Shown: one piece after another, positions 51,998 to 63,325 of the stretch | Layout: each line of letters opens with the position of its first letter | Position numbering within the stretch: position 1 is the first letter of the stretch | From: Ditylenchus dipsaci | Taxonomy: Eukaryota > Nematoda > Chromadorea > Rhabditida > Anguinidae | Assembly (NCBI GenBank): GCA_004194705.1 | Contig: SADC01000581.1 | Span: forward strand, 124,001-188,000 | Direction: 5' to 3' | Length of the DNA stretch: 64,000 nt | The notes under the pieces: generated by a model | Database searches by the model: none | Told to the model about the DNA's origin: nothing | What the model saw: the letters and a program-made list of their open reading frames with translations, nothing else | Program-made: the position numbers and the translations under genes

Positions 51998-52610
51998 GCT
52001 ATTCCATTGTACCCCCCCCCCCCCCAAAAGCTATTCCAGTGTACCCCCCACAAAAAGTAGGACCTATTCCATTGTAAATCCACCCCCCCCCCCCAAAACC
52101 AACTTTTTTATAAGTACTTAAAAACCATTTTAAGTAATAATTTTGCTATAAAAGGATCAGAAAAGTAATTTTTAAAAGGGATCAAGGCTGTATTGGGAGG
52201 GGAAGGGAATAATACAGGGGCCACTTTTTTTAGCTGCTTTACCATGTTTTTCAACTCGGGGCCGTGTCGAAAATAGACTCTATATGCATTTTATGATCAA
52301 GTGTACTTCTCTGAATCATGTCTAAGGTAAGTGAGTGCGCGCATCTCCCGAAGGGGGCGCATGGGGCTTGAGAGTTAGAGATGCTTGGAGTTGAGATGCG
52401 CACACCCACATACCTTAGACACAAATCACTCGAAAGTGACTCTGGATGCATGAAACAGCTTGCATACCAGAGTTTATTTATGCGGTAGGCCCCAGTATAC
52501 AAAACTATGTTCAACATCTTCAATTTTTCGGCCGAAAAAGACCTCCTCCCCGTGGAAGGTGTACACTGGAATAGCTTTTTTGGGAAGCAGGGGGTACAAT
52601 GGAATAGTAC
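51998..52610. mobile_element. TIR element with GCTATTCCATTGTACCCCC ends
   Basis: Left GCTATTCCATTGTACCCCCC in two further copies (52029, 52070) and the right inverted GGGGGTACAATGGAATAGTA. It contains the TAAGTGAGTGCGCGCATC and ACATACCTTAGACACAAATC repeat module of 5410-7240. Confidence 0.7.
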
Positions 52611-53605
52611 CAATTTATTGACATACTCTGTAGAGTGGAAACAAACAGTTCACAAACACTTTTTTCAGCTCACACATTCCTCCTGATTATTCTTTCACAG
52701 ATCCAGCTGCCACACACAGAACTGAGCCTCAGGGAGCGAGAATCCCAAAGAAAAATTATTATTGAATTTATATTGTCGAATTGTGCTCACCTAATTGTAT
52801 TTTACTATTCATTTTTACAGCTTCTGGCCAGAGATTGAAGATGCGAGAAATGGTAAATAAATTTTATTTTATGATTGTAAACTTCATCGTGTTGTGTTAT
52901 ATAAAGATTCTATGCCCATATTCAGATAAAAATTCATTCAAGGGAAGACATTAGTAAAAGACGAGGACAATAAATAAATAAATCTAAAATTCAATAAATC
53001 TAAAAAACTCAACCTTTTTTTTTTGAGCTATGTTCTTTCTCAATATTGGTGACCATTTAGTCTGCGAAATTGTTGTAGCGTGAATGTGAACGACAGTATA
53101 CAGCTACCAAGGATCACGGTTATCCAGCGCTGACACGGACATTTAATCCGTTCCATTTGTTCGCGACGACTGTTGTTCATGGCCTTTATAAAAGAACATT
53201 TGATCCCTGCCTGTGTAAAACGACCGACTGTTCTACAGACATAAAAAACTGCATAGAGGCTTGATTGTTGATAAATATGATTTCGAGAATCCACAGGAAA
53301 ACTCCGCGATTTTTAAAATTCTGTTTTCACCAATCGATTTTCCGGCACTACTGTAATATACCGCCACTAAAAACTTACGAAAACTGTAAAAATACCATCA
53401 AAACGTAATTTTACTACTGTCAAACGGACAAAATTCATATACACTAAAGTACTCGAGGCACGTTCTAGGCATGATGTAATTATTTATATGCTCAATCTGA
53501 ATGATTCCCTTAATTTTAAGGTCGACTACCTGGTACTTATGCATGCCAGGGGCAAAAATTGAATAAAAACTTAAAAAGTTGCGTAAAACAATCACTTAGG
53601 AGAGG
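52611..53605. other. Weak exon candidates only
   Basis: 52669-52761 follows TTTTTCAG and reads SHIPPDYSFTDPAATHRTEP to a stop. A minus frame 53294-53040 has a possible helix (WITVILGSCILSFTFTL). Neither can be tied to a gene. Confidence 0.25.
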
Positions 53606-53847
53606 TTTAAAGGGCATTGCCGTCTCCGACAACGGTTGTCCCCGCCAATTCAAAAAAAATTCCTCATCATTGAACTTATGCACGGATTTTTCAGGTTGGT
53701 TTCTAACAAAGCTATACCTAAAATTAAATTTTAGGTCTTGTTTTGTTAGAAAGCAAGCTGAAAAATTCGTACAGAAGTTCAATGATTATGCGAAATTTTT
53801 TAAATTGGCAGGGGACAATCCAGAACACGTGGCCATGGCTCTTTAAA
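53606..53847. mobile_element. AAAGGGCATTGCC MITE
   Basis: Ends TTTAAAGGGCATTGCCGTCT and GGCCATGGCTCTTTAAA. The core GGTTGGTTTCTAACAAAGCT/AAATTTTAGGT is shared with 38893-39160 and 42131-42372. Confidence 0.8.
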
Positions 53848-54189
53848 CACTTTTCTCAGAATTATTATAAAATGCAACCACACACCTCGGCCAAGTGGAC
53901 TAGTGGACCAAGTGCATGGATCATTCAGTGAAGCTGAGGTTAAATTATAGAAAAACAGGTATTGAGATTCTCTCAGGGTATTTTACATTATTTCATGCCA
54001 TTTAGGTGGTATCCACTTGATCAGCTGGTACCCACTCCAGATTTTAGGGCCCAGGGGTGGTAGTAACAACCAACGGATAAAATCCGCGGATAGAAATATC
54101 CGCGGATAAAAACCCGTAGTAACAATCACGGATAGGAATATCCGCGGATACGGATAAAATCCGCGGATTTACCCGCAGCTGGGGTGGTA

Positions 54190-54374
54190 CAGTCAAACCT
54201 CGATAATCCGCCACCCCATGGGACCGATCCGAGGGTGGCGGATTATCGAGGTGGCGTTTAGCGGGGGTAAACTTTGTTGAGTTTCTCTGATGGCCAACCA
54301 AATCAGGCTTCTCGAGAGTGGCGGTTATCGAGGGTGGCGGTTTAGCGGGGTGGCGGATTATCGAGGTTTGACTG
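54190..54374. mobile_element. pogo-like MITE
   Basis: CAGTCAAACCTCGATAATCC and its inverted copy flanked by TA, with GGTGGCGGATTATCGAGG boxes. It is 185 bp, nested in 54059-55735. Confidence 0.8.
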
Positions 54375-54965
54375 TAGTAACAATCAAAATATCCGCGGAT
54401 ACGGATAAATATCCGCGGATAAAATCCGTAGTAACAATAAAATATCCACGGATAGAAATATCCGTATCCGCGGATATTATCCTTAGCCTGGTCGGGGGCA
54501 GGATAAATCCGCGGATAATTTTTTTGTCCTGTTTTTTAATCTTTCAAAATATAAATATGCTTTAATACATTACGAGGTGGTCTTCAAACCACTACAAACA
54601 CATGATGTTTTGTTGTTATAACAGTATTTTAGCATTGTTTGGGCTGCATTCAAATTCTATCACTATAATTCGTTTTTTATATCGTTCACATAATTTTTCA
54701 CCATATAATGGTGAAAGCCAAGAAAAGGCAAAAAAAAGATATAATTTTTCACCATACAATGATAATACAAGTTTTTTAAAGCATTTTACAATAGTATTTT
54801 TAAAGCAGACTAAAAGCAAAGTTCAAAGCAAGCAACATTCAAAGACATAAGTAAAATTTAAAAAAAAAGTTGAAACCAAGAGAAAATGATTCAATCTGTA
54901 CATCTTGGACGATCTGAACGGCAGTAAATTAAAAAAAAAATTAAATTAAAATTTCGTAATCCTGA

Positions 54966-55173
54966 TACCGTATTTTCTTAATCATAGACCCGGTCGATGA
55001 TTTTTCAACTCTTCGAAAATCGGAAAATTCTAGGTTTATCTTAAAGTTTTCGGATGCTGAACCCGTAGGAGCCAAGAAAAGGCAAAAAAATTGCGAAATT
55101 TTCACTCTGCGCTGAGATACAGACTCTCAAAGTCATAATTAGAGACCAGTCCATAATAAGAGAAAATACGTTA
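54966..55173. mobile_element. TACCGTA-type MITE (TTTTCTTAATCATAGACC subtype)
   Basis: Ends TACCGTATTTTCTTAATCAT and CATAATAAGAGAAAATACG. The core has an inverted GACCGGTC-like turn. It is nested in 54059-55735. Confidence 0.65.
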
Positions 55174-55735
55174 ATCTTATTTGTCATTTGAGTTACAATT
55201 CCGCCTTGCTAATACCAGCGTCCTTGTTGAACAAGATTTTGGCAGGCGGAAAAGAGATTCCATAGCCTGCATGGAGAACTGCGCATGTGTCTAGTTTTAT
55301 AGTTGCTTCTGCAGGCTTGCACAACATTGCTATTGATTTGAAACAGTCACATTTTGATGGGATAGAAGATGATTTTGAAGAGGATCAACCAGATATAAAT
55401 ATCACTATCATGGCTTACAGTAATAGTGGAAACACTTATCGAAACCATATTGTGCAAAAAAAAATTCTTAATTGAGAAAATGATTAATTTAGGCATAAAT
55501 CTCAGTAAACACGAAAAAGTATGAATAAAACATTGTAATAATTTTGAACAAACAGAAAAGTAGTAAGAGATGACATTATAGAAAAAATAAAATTACCAAT
55601 ATTATCCGCGGATTTTATCCGTGGATAAATCCGTGGATATATCCGCGGATTATCCTCAGCTGGGATAAATCCGCGGATTTTATCCGTATCCGCGGATATT
55701 CTATCCGCGGATTTTATCCGTTGATTGTTACTACC

Positions 55736-56399
55736 AGTAGTATAGTATTACCATTTCCAGGACAGCCCATATTCCCTCTCCCAAATTAAAAACCCCCTTT
55801 TTAAGGGCCTTTTTTACATAAGAAGCTGGAAATTCGCCAATTTGGAGGCAAAAAACGCTAATTATACCAATTTTAGACACATCCCATTTCAAAAATTCAC
55901 AAGACAAAAATTTCCCCGTTTTCAAACATAAATTATACCTCTTTTTATAGCCCTTTTTAACATAAAAATCAGCAAATTTTAAAATTTGACAACAAAATTC
56001 AAATTTATACCAAATTTTAAGCAAATTTTTTAAAAATATTCAGGACAATATCCACCCTTTTCAATTTTAATTCAATTCAAAAAAAAATAATATTTAGTAT
56101 ATAAATATTATAATAAAATTAGGCGATAAATATTTGTATATTGGTCTCGACAAGAAATTCAGTACACGACATAACAATCGAATTTGGTATCAAATTGTCG
56201 GCCATTTTATTTAAATAATAATTTTATAGTTTTACTAGGTTTTTCGCCTTTTTTAAGCTAAAATTTTTTATTAACCGTTAAAAATGATCTTATCGTACTA
56301 TTTGTAAATCTTTTAATTTTTAATTTTTTATACTGTATATGATTATAAGCTAAAGTGCTTATATTATTTTTTAAATAAATCTTTTAAATTCGGTTTTAT
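55736..56399. other. AT-rich flank of the Polinton
   Basis: Two loose direct repeats around CATAA(G/A)AA(G/T)C and CAAATTTTAA. No gene. The Polinton terminal repeat should l lie here if the element is complete on this side, but its partner is outside the window. Confidence 0.35.
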
Positions 56400-59300
56400 T
56401 TCATCGCTTAAAGCGACTTTATTTTGCCGATCGTATATAAAAATCGATGACGATTTTCATCGGTCGACTTTCGGATTAAAATTTTCTTTTCGGAATGTTT
56501 TATTTTCTAAAATACACCGTTATAGTCGTCAACGGTGAGTGTTTCACCACGCTTTTTTTCACACCTTTCGATTTTTTTGTTCTTCGCATTTTCGACCCGA
56601 AATGCGTATTGTTTGGTTTAACGCGACTATTTCGGTCATCATTTCACCGTTAAGTTCGTCTTTAAATTTGCGATTACTTTTTATTCGAAATGTCGTATAA
56701 CGGATGATTTTTGGATATCGCTGAAATCGAACCAATCTTTGATTTCGACTATATCTGATAAAAATCATCCGTTTTTATCTCGTAAATTAACTATCGGTAT
56801 CTTGATAGCATAAAGTTATATTTTTCTCGTATTTCGGTAACATAGCGTCATAATGAAACTCGTACATCAAAAATTTACTCAAATCGAGTATACTAAATCC
56901 GACATATATCGGTTTGTCGAAATTCTAACTTAGTTTTATTCATCTCAATACTTGTTAAATTTTCGTTTATTATGACGCTATGTTTGAAATGAACTTTTTT
57001 AACTAATTTTTAATGCACGATTTTCGCTAGTAACTAATTCGATGTCGACTCGATTTCGAATATTTTCCATAGTTTTACCAAAAACGCTATTGTTCATTAA
57101 TTTGAAAAAATCTTTTCAAAATCGTTTTTTGCTTTTTCCGCAAATTTGTATTTAGCGAGATATATTTCGACATCCAATTCGACTCCCGGAAACTCAAAAT
57201 TCGGTGAACTTTTTTCAACTTTAGACCTTTTTTCTAAGCTTGAATTAAGTTTTTATAATGTATAACATATTTTTCTTTGTCGAAAAATGTCTAATTATTT
57301 CGAAGTTTTTTATTGTCGACTTTCGTATTTTGGGGCAAAACGGAAAATCGTTGTGTAAATCGTGAATTTCGGCACTATATTCTAATCGACCTCAAAAATA
57401 CAACCTTTTCCGTTTTTATTCAAATTGTCGACATATTTTTTAACTTGGTCGACTGTCATATTTTGGTCGAAATTTTCTTGAAATTTAAGTTCGTCATATG
57501 GTAATTTTGGATCTTGCCCAACCATATAAATTATTCGCATCGAGATATACTAAATATTGACTTTAATTTTTGGGTCGAATTTTATATATTGTTGTTTTGC
57601 GGTCGAATATCGTTTTATCGAGTTAACCATACCCCTCGAATACCTTTTTCGATAAATAGGTACATATCATAGTTTTTAATCGTTTCTAATTTAATTTCGG
57701 TAATTTTTAGCATCGCATCCCACGCTAATCCGGGTGAGGTATAATACCAACAGGGGTCGAGTTTATGTTTTTAAGCAAGTTTTTCTAAAAGTTTCGAATA
57801 CGTCGGCCAACATAAGTACGTCGTTTATCAAATAATATCGGATAATCGCCCAATTTTTACACCCTGTTTTTTCGAAAACTTTTTTAGCATACGAATAATC
57901 GACTCGGTACAACTTTTGTTATTAAGTTGGTCGAAAAAACTGCTTTTTGGTGGCAAACTTTTCATCATATTTTTTGAAGAATCCATATATTCATATGGAT
58001 AACGCCTTTGCGTTTTAAAAGTTCGAAAAGTTCGACATTTATAAATTGATTCGTGATTTCAAATTCGTCAATAGATAGATTTTTGCTTAGGCATCTAAAC
58101 TCGATGTCATAAACGAAAAACTGTCTAAAAATCGAATTTCGTACTTAATTTTGAATCCGAATTTCGAAGTTTTTTATAGCTAAAACTGGTATAATTTTTG
58201 AGAATTGCTGGCTAAACTGATATGTCGGAAAAGTCGATTATTTCTTGATTTTAGTGATCCCAAAATATGTCGGAATCATAACCTTTAGGTTATGAAAAAT
58301 ACCGGTATAAATCGACTTTTTTTCGCTTTTAATTGCAGCGATTACATAATGCGCGTCGAAATTCACCAGAAAAATGATCATGATCTCGAACTTTTGATTT
58401 TGAATCGTATATTCTTCTCGACATTTCGGCACAATTTCGACTTTTATCAAAAATTTTTCTGTTGTTTAGGTGTAAGTTTTTTCATGTTCAGATCTTCGAG
58501 ATTGATCAAATAATCGCAAATTTGATAATATAGTCGTTAAAATGTCGACCTGCGTCAAAACCCCGTAAATTTCGATATCAACAATTTTTCCGTTAAAATC
58601 GACCACAATGCACAAAATGCTGACGCTATATGTTTACCGACTTTTTCGGTCCAAGATTTCAAAGAATCTGAACTTGCCGAATCAAATTTTTTAATAATCG
58701 ACTCAAAATCGGCATAAATTACGTACGGAATTTTTTGAGTTTTTTGTATATTTTTGAAATAAACATAATCTTCTTTTCGGTTCGTGATATACAACAAGAT
58801 CATTTTTGAACAATCGACTATATGTTGGTCGTATTTCGACTTACGTATAATATCCGAAACATCGTCGACAAATAAATTTTTGTTATTTGCGAAATTTCAT
58901 TACTAATAGTCGATTTATGTTTTTGATATAAGGTACTAGTGTCGTACTAGTGTCGAACATGTCACACCTTAAATTTTTTGCTGACTATCAAATATACATT
59001 AACAATAAATATTTTTATTTCGCTCACAAGGATATAAACCACAGATTTGAGACATCAGATTATAAAAGAATCTGGACCACAAACATCTGAACCACAAATG
59101 TTGCTCAATATAGGATCCAATTCAGACGATGCAGTCCCGTATTCTTTCTTGTTTCTGGCTTTTAGCTTCTGCCACGCTGATTCATGCTGTTGGTGTGCGC
59201 TCCAGTAATGGGATCCACGGAATGCTCCGAATGATTGACTGCCAGGTGCTCATATCCCTCGGGCAGTTTTCTTATTTTTCGGTACGAAGGCCATCCGTCC

Positions 59301-60330
59301 GAAATAATTGTTGTCCTATAAATTCAGCCGAACTGGTAATCTGGTATCAAAATAGCATATAGATTAAAAATACCAGGTAGAATATATTGCTGATTAATAT
59401 CCAACAGTGAATTCGATATCACGATTTTCCACCCAAACATGAAAGACCTATTAACCTTTAAAAAATGCTAAAAATACATTCGAGAAACTGCTCATCTACC
59501 TTGGACTCGATCGAAAACGTTTTAAGCTTAAATCCCCTTAGCTCATCCATCGAGAACCCGGATGGAAAAATATATTTTATAAAAATATTTTATGGTTAAT
59601 GTATTTTTGATAGTCAGCAAAAAATTGAAGGTGTGACATGTTCGACACTAGTACCAGTATAGTGTGAATTATCACCATCTTTTATCAAAAACAGGTCGAC
59701 GATCCGATCTTCGGATATAACTTTTTGTTTCGATATGTATATCGGAATAATCGATTTTTCTTTGTTACTAATACGTTTACTATTAAATTGTTCAGCTTTT
59801 CGAACTTCGGAATATCGCTTATTTTAACCGGAAAATCGATGTTTTTCAAATTTAGCTCATTTTAATTTTCTGTAGTGTGTTACTCGTTCGGGATGTACTT
59901 TTATCTTTTTAGAGCGGCTAAATCGAGTACATAAAACATTTTTCATCTCGATTTTGAACGTTTATAATTGCTAATTTATTTCGAATCCATTCGGGTAACT
60001 CGATATAAGAACCACCTCGGTAGGTTTATACACATTTTGCGACATAAGTAATTAATTGGTCGTAAAAATGACCATCCAGAACCTGTTGGGCTAAAACTTT
60101 CGATTTTATCTCGAATTTCGGAACAAGAGTTTTGAAAATATATAATCGGATCATCTTCTTGCAAAATTCTACAGTTTTAGTTCGAACATACAATAGCGAA
60201 ATTTCGTCAAATCCGGTCTTTTCCATTTCAAATTCGAGTGTTAGTCCGATTTTTACATTTTTTCGAATATTTGAAATCACTTGATTTTCAATCTTATTCA
60301 AAATTTGTCTACATCTTTAATTTGGTGTTC
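56400..60330 (-). pseudogene. Polinton protein-primed DNA polymerase B, interrupted
   Basis: Would replicate the element by protein priming. Recognised blocks in order down the minus strand: N-terminal DIPKFEKLNN (about 59800); PYVIYADFESIIKKFD (58700, exonuclease motif I with D and E); VRDHDHFSG (about 58385); HNLKGYDS-type block split by a shift (about 58285); YPYEYMDSSKN (about 58000); HKLDPCWYYTSPGLAWDAML (57750, motif A region); IEKGIRG (57640); [15 protein letters not shown] (56860); CYQDTDS (56800, catalytic motif C); and KFKDELNGEMMTEI (56660). Frames change many times and several stops occur, and a 724 bp element is inserted at 58932, so it is inactive. Confidence 0.88.
58932..59655. 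mobile_element. Merlin-type (IS1016/ISXO2-like) element inserted in polB
   Basis: The ends GGTACTAGTGTCG...AACATGTCACACCTT are inverted over about 60 bp (TTTTTTGCTGACTATCAAA continues both). The minus-strand interior keeps a fragment of a Merlin DDE transposase: TTIISDGWPSY, EGYEHLAVNHSEHSVDP, ITGAHTNSMNQRGR. The left end has an extra GTACTAGTGTC. No 8-9 bp target duplication is obvious. A plus-strand frame with a signal-peptide look (59129-59362) is antisense to the transposase. Confidence 0.8.
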
Positions 60331-60734
60331 ATTATCAAATACAATTTCCCGGGTTACTTTTTTAAATTCTTTTATGAGTCGAAAATAGATTTTTTAAATG
60401 GAAAATTTCGCTCAATACAATTTCGGGTTCGACTTTTTTGATTTTTATTTTCGATGTTTCGGGTAATTCGACATTTTGATTCGAATTTTGTAAAATTTCG
60501 ATAAGTTGAGACTTTGTCAACTTTTTTACCTCGGTACATTTTTATTTTTTATTTCGAAACTGGGATCTCAAATTCTCCCGTGAAAGTTTTTCAAGACAAT
60601 TCATTTTGGATAATTTATATGGTTAAAAAATCCATACAAACTTCAAAATGAATTTTCAAAAAAATTTTCAATAAAGAATTTCAATAAAAATTTTCAATAA
60701 AAATTTTAATTTTTAAATGATTAGAATTCATTGA

Positions 60735-61500
60735 TTTTTATGATGCGAAAAAACGTAACAAGTTGGTCGAAGAAAATTTGAAACTTCGAAAAAAGTTGAA
60801 AAATAGATTCGAAGAAAACGAAAACTTGGAAAGTGAAAATTATGAGAATCGAGTCGAACTTTTTAAACGATAATCGATTCGAATAGTAAATTGCAAAGTC
60901 AAATAGTTGAAAAATTAAGTAATATGAATTTGTCGACTAAAAATGTCGAAATCGATCAAAAATTCGAATAGGTCGACCATAATAGAGTCATACTTTCAAG
61001 ATTTTACAGATCGAAGTAATGCAGGTTATTCGATTAAATTCGACTCGAAAAATAACATATATTCGATCGGAAATAAGATTGTTGAAATTCGAGGAGAAAA
61101 CTTGAAAATCGATGAAAATTTATACCATGCGAGTGCCGGTTTACTCGAACTTTCAGTAAAAAAATCGCCAAATTTCGCGCTTATATCAGAAAATGACAAG
61201 CAGTTTTACTTTGAAATTTGAATAATTCGAATGCAATTTTTCGAAATTTCGACCCAATTCGAATAGGTATAATGCCGATTCGAGCAATAAGTGGAAATTC
61301 ATAAAAAATGAATTATTACAAGTTAGTTCGACTCCGGTAAAATGCTCGATTGATCCGAATATATTGTCGGAAAATTGAAAATCTCAATCGACTGTTTAAA
61401 TCGGGTAATAAAAATGAAGTGAAAATATAAGTATTTTAAACGATCTGTCGAAAAACGGTTCGATTTCGACACACGATATCGAGATATCAAACGAAATGTT
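60735..61500 (+). pseudogene. Polinton DUF8207-like protein
   Basis: A charged coiled segment (DFYDAKKRNKLVEENLKLRK, then RFEENENLESENYENRVELF) is followed after shifts by an intact 92-codon frame (60943-61221). That frame contains SYFQDFTDRSNAGYSIKF, IYSIGNKIVEIRGENLKID and LYHASAGLLELSVKK; the last block matches the YxxTPGLLELI signature of DUF8207 proteins found in Maverick-like elements. Its function in virion or element biology is unknown. Confidence 0.7.
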
Positions 61501-62269
61501 GGATTATAACTACTAGTTATTACCAGTAAGTATTTTATTATTATTAGTAAGTATTTTATACTTTAGTGTTTTATACTTCAAGTATATTATACTAACATTT
61601 GACATTTGTTATTTTGTCAATAATACGTAAAAAATTGACAACATACACTTTTCTAAAGACACTAATTTCGAAAACCAAATGTCAAGGCATTCTCCTCGAA
61701 AACCGAAAATTTTAAAGGAATATCAGGAGTTTTAGACTATTTATAGTAGCTACTGAATGAATTAATTAAATGAGCCTTATTAATATTTTTATTTGAGGTA
61801 AGCTATTAAACACTTTTCAATGTTCAAGTTCATGTTCAATTTATCGGTGGTGATATTTGGTCGTTCGAAAAGTTAGTTTTGCATAATTAATAAAACCTTG
61901 GTCTTTGTAGATTATATTAAATCATACATATCAATAATTATTGTCCATTAAATATTTATAAGATAAGCTATCGAATTGTTAAAAAATCGAATGAGCAATC
62001 AATACAAGCTTCCTTCAAAAGAACTCTGTTCTTTCTCTCATCTATCGCTGTCTCTTATCTAAGTAACAACTTTTCTTCAAAACATTTCGGTCAAATGAAT
62101 CAAACCAGATCATTTTTAACCCGTTTGCTTATAACTTTTTATAAATTAATCAATTTTACAAAACTTTAAATATGGAAATTTAAGAAAAGTGTTGTCTGTC
62201 ATTTGTTTTCATGATTTTTCATTGAAAATTGAGATTTTCAAATAAAAAATACTTCAACATTTTTCGGTA
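61501..62269. other. AT-rich spacer in Polinton
   Basis: Lacks the TCGA-rich coding signature of its neighbours between about 61510 and 62230. It begins with ATTACCAGTAAGTATTTTA repeats. Possibly a separate insertion; ends not resolved. Confidence 0.35.
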
Positions 62270-62970
62270 CTTTCCGTTTTTCATTTTTCGGGTGAGGTCG
62301 ATCGTGACGAATCCATGGTCAATTTCCCAACTTTTTGCACACAAATCAAAAAATTTTTTTTTTCAAATCCGAACAATGGTCGCGATAAATATATTTAAAT
62401 CCGATCGATTCTGCTCAAAAAATATGAACAAGTTGGCATTTTCTCGAATCGTATTTTTTGGTAGCTTTATGTAGCTTTGAGAAATGTAAAAGCTATCGAT
62501 ATTATTATGTCGACCGCGAGTATAAAACGACTCGATTTACTTTGCTTTTCTTCCAAATGTCATCGAAAATAATCAAAGTTTTCAGTTTCGAATCGATTTC
62601 GGTCGGATCGGGTACATCTTTCGGGTCACTAAAACATTCGATTTGGATAATTTTTCATTTTTTTCCGTTTTCTCGACTATAATTTTTGTTCACAATACAA
62701 TTCAAAATCTGTTTTTTCGACAAATTATGACGAAAACCTTCGACTAAAATCTTGTATAACGGTTGATCAAGCGATTTCGAGAAAATTATCAAATTATTAT
62801 AGTCGAGATAATCGAAATCACCAAACTTATTAAGCAATAAATTGAATAATAAATTAGTTTTTCCGCAACCGGATTTCGATAATACATCCTCGAATCGACT
62901 TCGGTAAGATTTCGGAATTATTACGTTCGACGAAAGCGTTTTTTATTGTCAAATCTAAAATTTCGGTCAT
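62270..62970 (-). pseudogene. Polinton packaging ATPase (FtsK/HerA type)
   Basis: Start ATG at 62970 (MTEILDLTIKNAFVERNNSE). After shifts, SKSGCGKTNLLFNLL (Walker A, about 62870-62830), FGDFDYLDYNNLIIFSKSLD, DPKDVPDPTEIDSKLK, LIIFDDI (Walker B, about 62583), the ENANLFIFFEQ segment and DHGFVTIDLTRK near 62290. The order and spacing match Maverick A32-like ATPases. At least four frame changes make it non-functional as read. Confidence 0.85.
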
Positions 62971-63007
62971 TTATATAACGAATTTTTTGGCTATTTAAAT
63001 AATCGAA

Positions 63008-63221
63008 ATGGATACCTACTGTGTAAAATGTCGAACTAAAACGGATACCAAAATAATGTTGAAGTTATGTCGAAAAATAATCGAAAAATGTTACATGGAA
63101 ATTGTGTAATTTGTGACACTAAAAGTGTCAATTTTCGAGTTCAAAAACAATCAGCGAAAAAACTGATGAAAAATTACTCGAAAAGACATATTACGACCAA
63201 AAAACCGGGTTTTCCGGTATA
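63008..63221 (+). pseudogene. Polinton zinc-ribbon protein
   Basis: MDTYCVKCRTKTDTK (first CxxC) in one frame, then from 63067 in the next frame MSKNNRKMLHGNCVICDTKS (second CxxC) and KQSAKKLMKNYSKRH to a stop. The CxxC-MLxGxCxxC layout is that of the short zinc-ribbon (DUF5679-like) proteins of Polintons. A shift lies between 63045 and 63067. Confidence 0.7.
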
Positions 63222-63325
63222 AACGATTTAGTCGAAAAACTGGATTTCACAAAGTAAAATATCCGAATTTTTACATAACAAGATACTTTACAAACATAAA
63301 CTGATAAAAAGAATTTTAAAGAGTG

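Larger units (their letters stand above)
54059..55735. mobile_element. TIR element with ATCCGCGGAT arrays
   Basis: Ends GGTAGTAACAACCAACGGAT and the complement of GGTAGTAACAATCAACGGAT. Each flank holds many TATCCGCGGATAAAATCCGC palindromes. Nested inside are a pogo-like MITE (54190-54374) and a TACCGTA-type MITE (54966-55173). One open exon-like stretch (55318-55430, IAIDLKQSHFDGIEDDFEED) is of unknown origin. Confidence 0.8.

Noticed and set aside
59129..59362. 77-residue plus-strand frame with a signal-peptide-like start
   Set aside because: Antisense to the conserved Merlin transposase fragment.
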